Assembly: GCA_031552315.1 (NCBI GenBank)
Contig: JAVBMP010000002.1
Span: 1 to 64,000 of the forward strand
Reading direction: 5' to 3'
DNA from: JAVBMP01 sp031552315
GTDB lineage: Bacteria; Desulfobacterota; Desulfovibrionia; Desulfovibrionales; Desulfovibrionaceae
DNA: 64,000 nt
Of the stretch, positions 61,173 through 64,000 are shown one piece after another. The position numbers and the translations under genes are program-made. Within the stretch, counting starts at the first letter, position 1, and the number at the start of each line of letters is the position of its first letter. The notes beneath the pieces were generated by a model. It was not told the DNA's origin. It worked only from the letters and a program-made list of their open reading frames with translations, and searched no databases.

Positions 61173-61727
61173 TTAACCCAGGCGGCCGGCTTCCGCCGCT
61201 TTAATGGCCGCATCCAGCACGCCGTTGACAAAAACGTGTGAATTGTCGTCGCCAAATTCGCGTGAAAGTTCAATGCCTTCATTTATAACCACCCGGTGCG
61301 GGGTGTCTGTGTTGCCGGCCAGTTCATAAACGCAAAGGCGCAAAATGGTAAGTTCAACCCGGCCAATGCGGTCAATGCGCCAGTTTTCTGAAAGGCTTTG
61401 AATTATGTTATCAAGTTCGGCCTGTTTGCGCCATACCCCTTCAACCAGGTTCCAGGCAAAGCCGGAAGGCATGGGCGGTTCCGCCGGAATTTCCGGCTGG
61501 GGGGCGCTTTTTTTGCGGCTGCGGGTTTTGGCGGTGGCTTCTTCCTGAACCGGGAGCGGGGGCGTATCCGGGGTTTGTTCCGGGTAGGCGGCAAAAAACC
61601 GCATAAGCCCGCGGCGGGAATCTATAGAGCTGAAAAACAGGGCATAAAGAATTTGAAAGGCCTTTATGCGTTCAGCGCGGCGCGAAGGCGCGGCTTTGGC
61701 TGAAAGCGAAGCTTCGGGATTGTTCAT
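61173..61727 (-). CDS. nusB: Transcription antitermination factor NusB
   Basis: This 184-residue protein matches NusB: an N-terminal RRAERIKAFQILYALFFS helix and the C-terminal core LDNIIQSLSENWRIDRIGRVELTILRLCVYEL...VVINEGIELSREFGDDNSHVFVNGVLDAA. It is longer than the usual 130-150 residues because of a Pro/Lys-rich insertion (about 55-95: TPDTPPLPVQEEATAKTRSRKKS) between helices. NusB with NusE (S10) binds boxA RNA for antitermination of rRNA operons. A possible TATAAT (minus strand, 61761-61756) and a hairpin lie just upstream, and the kinase gene follows 209 bases downstream. Confidence 0.93.
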   Translation of the reverse strand: MNNPEASLSAKAAPSRRAERIKAFQILYALFFSSIDSRRGLMRFFAAYPEQTPDTPPLPVQEEATAKTRSRKKSAPQPEIPAEPPMPSGFAWNLVEGVWRKQAELDNIIQSLSENWRIDRIGRVELTILRLCVYELAGNTDTPHRVVINEGIELSREFGDDNSHVFVNGVLDAAIKAAEAGRLG

Positions 61728-61766
61728 TTAAAGTTAGTGCCCAAGATTAAAGGAAATTATAAAAAA

Positions 61767-61795
61767 TTTTTGCCTTGCGTGCGAATAAGGCAAAA
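61767..61795. terminator. Hairpin with A/T tracts upstream of nusB
   Basis: TTTTTGCCTT and AAGGCAAAAA form a ten-base stem, followed on the minus strand by TTTTTT. It sits between the cydBA terminator and nusB and may be a second barrier to readthrough, or an attenuator of nusB. Confidence 0.6.
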
Positions 61796-61842
61796 ACAGC
61801 AATTTTTCTTGAATTTTTATAACTCATATTTGCTTTAAAGCC

Positions 61843-61875
61843 AATAAAAAAATGGGACGGCAAATGCCGCCCCAT
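61843..61875 (-). terminator. cydAB operon terminator
   Basis: ATGGGGCGGCA and TGCCGTCCCAT pair around TT, followed on the minus strand by TTTTTTT. It lies 42-65 bases past the cydB stop. Confidence 0.9.
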
Positions 61876-61916
61876 TCAGCTTTACAGAATTTTCAACGCT
61901 TTTCCGCCGAGTTTGC

Positions 61917-62942
61917 CTAGTATGAATGTTCCGAGTCCAAATCTTCCCGGGTGACCTTGCCATAAAAGATTTTATGCACCCAAAACTGGTAAACCAGCAC
62001 AACCGGCACAAAACATACCGTAACCCCAAGCATCAGCTTCAGGGTAAGCTGGGAAGACGCCGCGTTGTGTATGGTAATGCTCCATGCCGGGTCAAGGCTT
62101 GAAGGCAACAGGGCCGGGTACATGCCCAGCACCCCGAAAAAGGTTACGGACAGAATAAAACACGCGCTGCACAGCCAGGCCCCCAGCAGGGAACCATTGG
62201 CCAGCATGCCGCGCGTAATGAACAGCATGGCTACGGCCAGCACCGGGAAAATAAGCAGGGGCGGCGTTTCCAGCATATTGGTGAACAGCGGGGTATAGAA
62301 CGCTGTGGCGGCCAAAAAGGCCACGGCCCCGGCCAGCAGGTAAAACCAGGTGATTTTGGCGGTGCGCACGGCCTTGTCATGCAGGGCCCCGCCGGATTTT
62401 ATGCCCAGCCACAGGGCCCCGTGGTAGGCGAACATAAGCAGGAAGAACAGCCCGCCCAACAGGCCATAGATGTTCAGCAGCTTCAGGATATTGCCGTGGT
62501 AAACCCCGTCTCCGTCAATTGGTATGCCCATGAAAATATTGGCAAAGGCCACGCCAAGCAGCAGGGCGGGCACAAAACTGCCCAGAAACTGGAAGGCGTC
62601 CCACACCTTCCGCCATGTTGCGGATTGCGCCTTGTTGCGAAATTCAAAGGAAACCGCCCGCAGAATAAGCGCGAACAGCAAAATGAGCAGCGGGGCGTAA
62701 AGCGCGCTGAACATCACGGCATAGGCCCGGGGAAAGGCCGCGAAGGTTACGCCCCCGGCGGTGATAAGCCACACTTCATTGCCATCCCAAAATGGCCCGG
62801 CCGCGTTGAATATGGTGCGTTTTTCCTCTTCCGTGGCGGCTATTTTGGGCAGCAGTATGCCCATGCCAAGGTCAAAGCCGTCCAGTATGAAATACATGGC
62901 CCAAAGCAGGCCCCAGAGTACAAACCAGGTTGTTTCAAGCAT
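61917..62942 (-). CDS. cydB: Cytochrome bd ubiquinol oxidase subunit II
   Basis: The 341-residue, multi-span inner-membrane protein starts MLETTWFVLWGLLWAMYFILDGFDLG and has GPFWDGNEVWLITAGGVTFAAFP, both hallmarks of CydB. With CydA it reduces oxygen to water using quinol, with high oxygen affinity, a defence and respiration enzyme common in sulfate reducers and gut anaerobes. It begins 12 bases after the cydA stop, so the two form an operon. A terminator hairpin lies 42-65 bases beyond its stop. Confidence 0.97.
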   Translation of the reverse strand: MLETTWFVLWGLLWAMYFILDGFDLGMGILLPKIAATEEEKRTIFNAAGPFWDGNEVWLITAGGVTFAAFPRAYAVMFSALYAPLLILLFALILRAVSFEFRNKAQSATWRKVWDAFQFLGSFVPALLLGVAFANIFMGIPIDGDGVYHGNILKLLNIYGLLGGLFFLLMFAYHGALWLGIKSGGALHDKAVRTAKITWFYLLAGAVAFLAATAFYTPLFTNMLETPPLLIFPVLAVAMLFITRGMLANGSLLGAWLCSACFILSVTFFGVLGMYPALLPSSLDPAWSITIHNAASSQLTLKLMLGVTVCFVPVVLVYQFWVHKIFYGKVTREDLDSEHSY

Positions 62943-62954
62943 TTTCGGCCTCCT

Positions 62955-64000
62955 TTAACTTTGCGCGGTTGGGGCGGCTTGGGGTGTTACAGGCGTTGCC
63001 GGGCCTTTGCGGGCGTATTTTACCAGCAGGTAAATATCCAGCGCGCCCAGTATGGTATAAACCGCGATGAAGGCGATAAGCGAAATCATCACCGAAGACC
63101 CCGGCACCGGGGAAACAGCGTCCGCCGTGCGCATCAGGCGGTAGACTATCCAGGGTTGCCGGCCCACTTCCGCCAAGGTCCACCCGGCCATAATCGCCAG
63201 ATAGGGCAAGGGTATGGCAAGGGTAAGGATGCGGGCGAAAAGCTTTTTTTCACCCAGCCGTTCACGCCACACAAAGGCCAGCAGGGCCAGAATGGGGAAC
63301 AGCGTGCCCAGCCCCACCATAAGACGGAAGGAAAGGAAGCTTATAAGAACCGGCGGGCGTTCATTTTGCGGAAATTCGTTCAGCCCCTTCACTTCCGCGT
63401 TCACATCGCTGTAGGCCAAAAAGCTTAATGCGCCGGGCACGGGCAGGGCCTGCACCAGGTTTTTGCCGTTTTTTTCATCCGGGAAGGTCAAAAGGTAGAT
63501 GGGGGCGCTGGTCTGCGTTTCCCAGTGCGATTCCATGGCCGCCAGCTTTTCCGGCTGGGTGCGGGCCATGATGTTGCCATGGTGGTGCCCCTGCACGGCC
63601 ACCAGAACAGACATGACCAGCGTGAACAGGGCGGCTATCTTTACCGAGCGGGTAAAGAAGGCCTGTTCATTCTTGCGCACAAGGTGCCAGGCGGAAATGC
63701 CCAGCACAAAAAAGCCCCCCAGCATCCAGGCCGCGAAAATGGTGTGGAAGTACTGCCCCCAGGCAAAGGGGTTGGTTAAAACAGCCCAAAAATCGGCCAG
63801 TTGGGGTTTGCCGTTCACCATGGCGTAACCGACCGGGTTCTGCATCCAGCCGTTTGCCAAAATAATCCACACGGCAGAAAGGTTGCCCGCAATGGCAACA
63901 GCCCAAATGGCAAACAGGTGCACCTTTTTGCTTACCTTGTTCCAACCGAAATGCCATACCGCGATAAAAGTGGATTCCAGAAAAAACGCCACGGTGGCCT
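62955..64000 (-). CDS. cydA: Cytochrome bd ubiquinol oxidase subunit I, cut by right edge
   Basis: The reading frame remains open to the right edge, so the N-terminal part, including the first heme-ligand region, is missing; a GTG at 63992 lies inside the conserved AFFLESTF segment and is not the start. Visible CydA features are FAWGQYFHTIFAAWMLGGFF (quinol/heme b558 region His), a short quinol-binding loop (NEFPQNERPPV), and the invariant GRQPWIVYRLMRTADAVS. It is translated just ahead of cydB. The short loop places it in the class with a short Q-loop. Confidence 0.95.
   Translation of the reverse strand, partial: ATVAFFLESTFIAVWHFGWNKVSKKVHLFAIWAVAIAGNLSAVWIILANGWMQNPVGYAMVNGKPQLADFWAVLTNPFAWGQYFHTIFAAWMLGGFFVLGISAWHLVRKNEQAFFTRSVKIAALFTLVMSVLVAVQGHHHGNIMARTQPEKLAAMESHWETQTSAPIYLLTFPDEKNGKNLVQALPVPGALSFLAYSDVNAEVKGLNEFPQNERPPVLISFLSFRLMVGLGTLFPILALLAFVWRERLGEKKLFARILTLAIPLPYLAIMAGWTLAEVGRQPWIVYRLMRTADAVSPVPGSSVMISLIAFIAVYTILGALDIYLLVKYARKGPATPVTPQAAPTAQS

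Overview
The window is a GC-rich (roughly 60% by eye) bacterial chromosome segment. Its housekeeping flank (cytochrome bd oxidase cydAB, an unusually long NusB, tRNA-Gly, a large hybrid histidine kinase) and the many orphan periplasmic binding proteins suggest a Gram-negative Desulfovibrio/Bilophila-type organism. That is inference from gene content, not a proven assignment. Outer-membrane genes (a TolC-like factor and an autotransporter) show directly that it is didermic.

About 46 kb is one hybrid polyketide/nonribosomal-peptide locus in two divergent arms. The minus-strand arm (129-21897) has an autotransporter with a beta-lactamase-fold (S12-like) serine hydrolase passenger, a giant 5717-residue NRPS and an Sfp-type phosphopantetheinyl transferase. 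The plus-strand arm (23226-46193) has an RND tripartite efflux pump, a four-gene set for making hydroxymalonyl-ACP (FkbK/FkbJ/FkbI/FkbH-like), two PKS proteins, a PvdE/SyrD-type ABC exporter and a type II thioesterase. A small DUF697-like membrane protein gene lies between the arms.

The proposed assembly line is: PKS1 (AT-ACP-KS-AT-DH-KR-ACP), then PKS2 (KS-AT, no ACP), then NRPS (ACP-aminotransferase-C-A-T-C-A-T-C-A-T-C-T-TE-E). The ACP completing the second PKS module sits at the NRPS N-terminus next to a class III aminotransferase, as in mycosubtilin/iturin-type beta-amination. The expected product is a beta-amino polyketide carrying at least three amino acids, with a possible hydroxymalonyl-derived carbon. 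Three things are unusual: the last C-T pair has no adenylation domain, the epimerization domain lies after the thioesterase, and the proteins carry many in-frame minisatellite expansions.

Right of the cluster (46190-47855) are a small anchored Cys-rich protein and an SPFH/band-7 protein. A tightly overlapping operon follows (48026-56767): a tiny membrane protein, an ABC_sub_bind-type periplasmic protein, a two-sensor-domain/MFS fusion, a fold-type III PLP racemase-like protein, a second periplasmic binding protein and an 804-residue protein I do not recognise. Then come a repeat-bearing spacer, tRNA-Gly(CCC), the hybrid histidine kinase, nusB and cydBA, with cydA cut by the right edge. A helix-hairpin-helix gene is cut by the left edge.

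Two inverted copies of a ~130-150 bp element with imperfect terminal inverted repeats (30392-30521 and 56941-57092) look like a non-autonomous MITE-like or intergenic repeat family. No transposase, CRISPR array, rRNA gene or dedicated transcriptional regulator of the cluster was seen.
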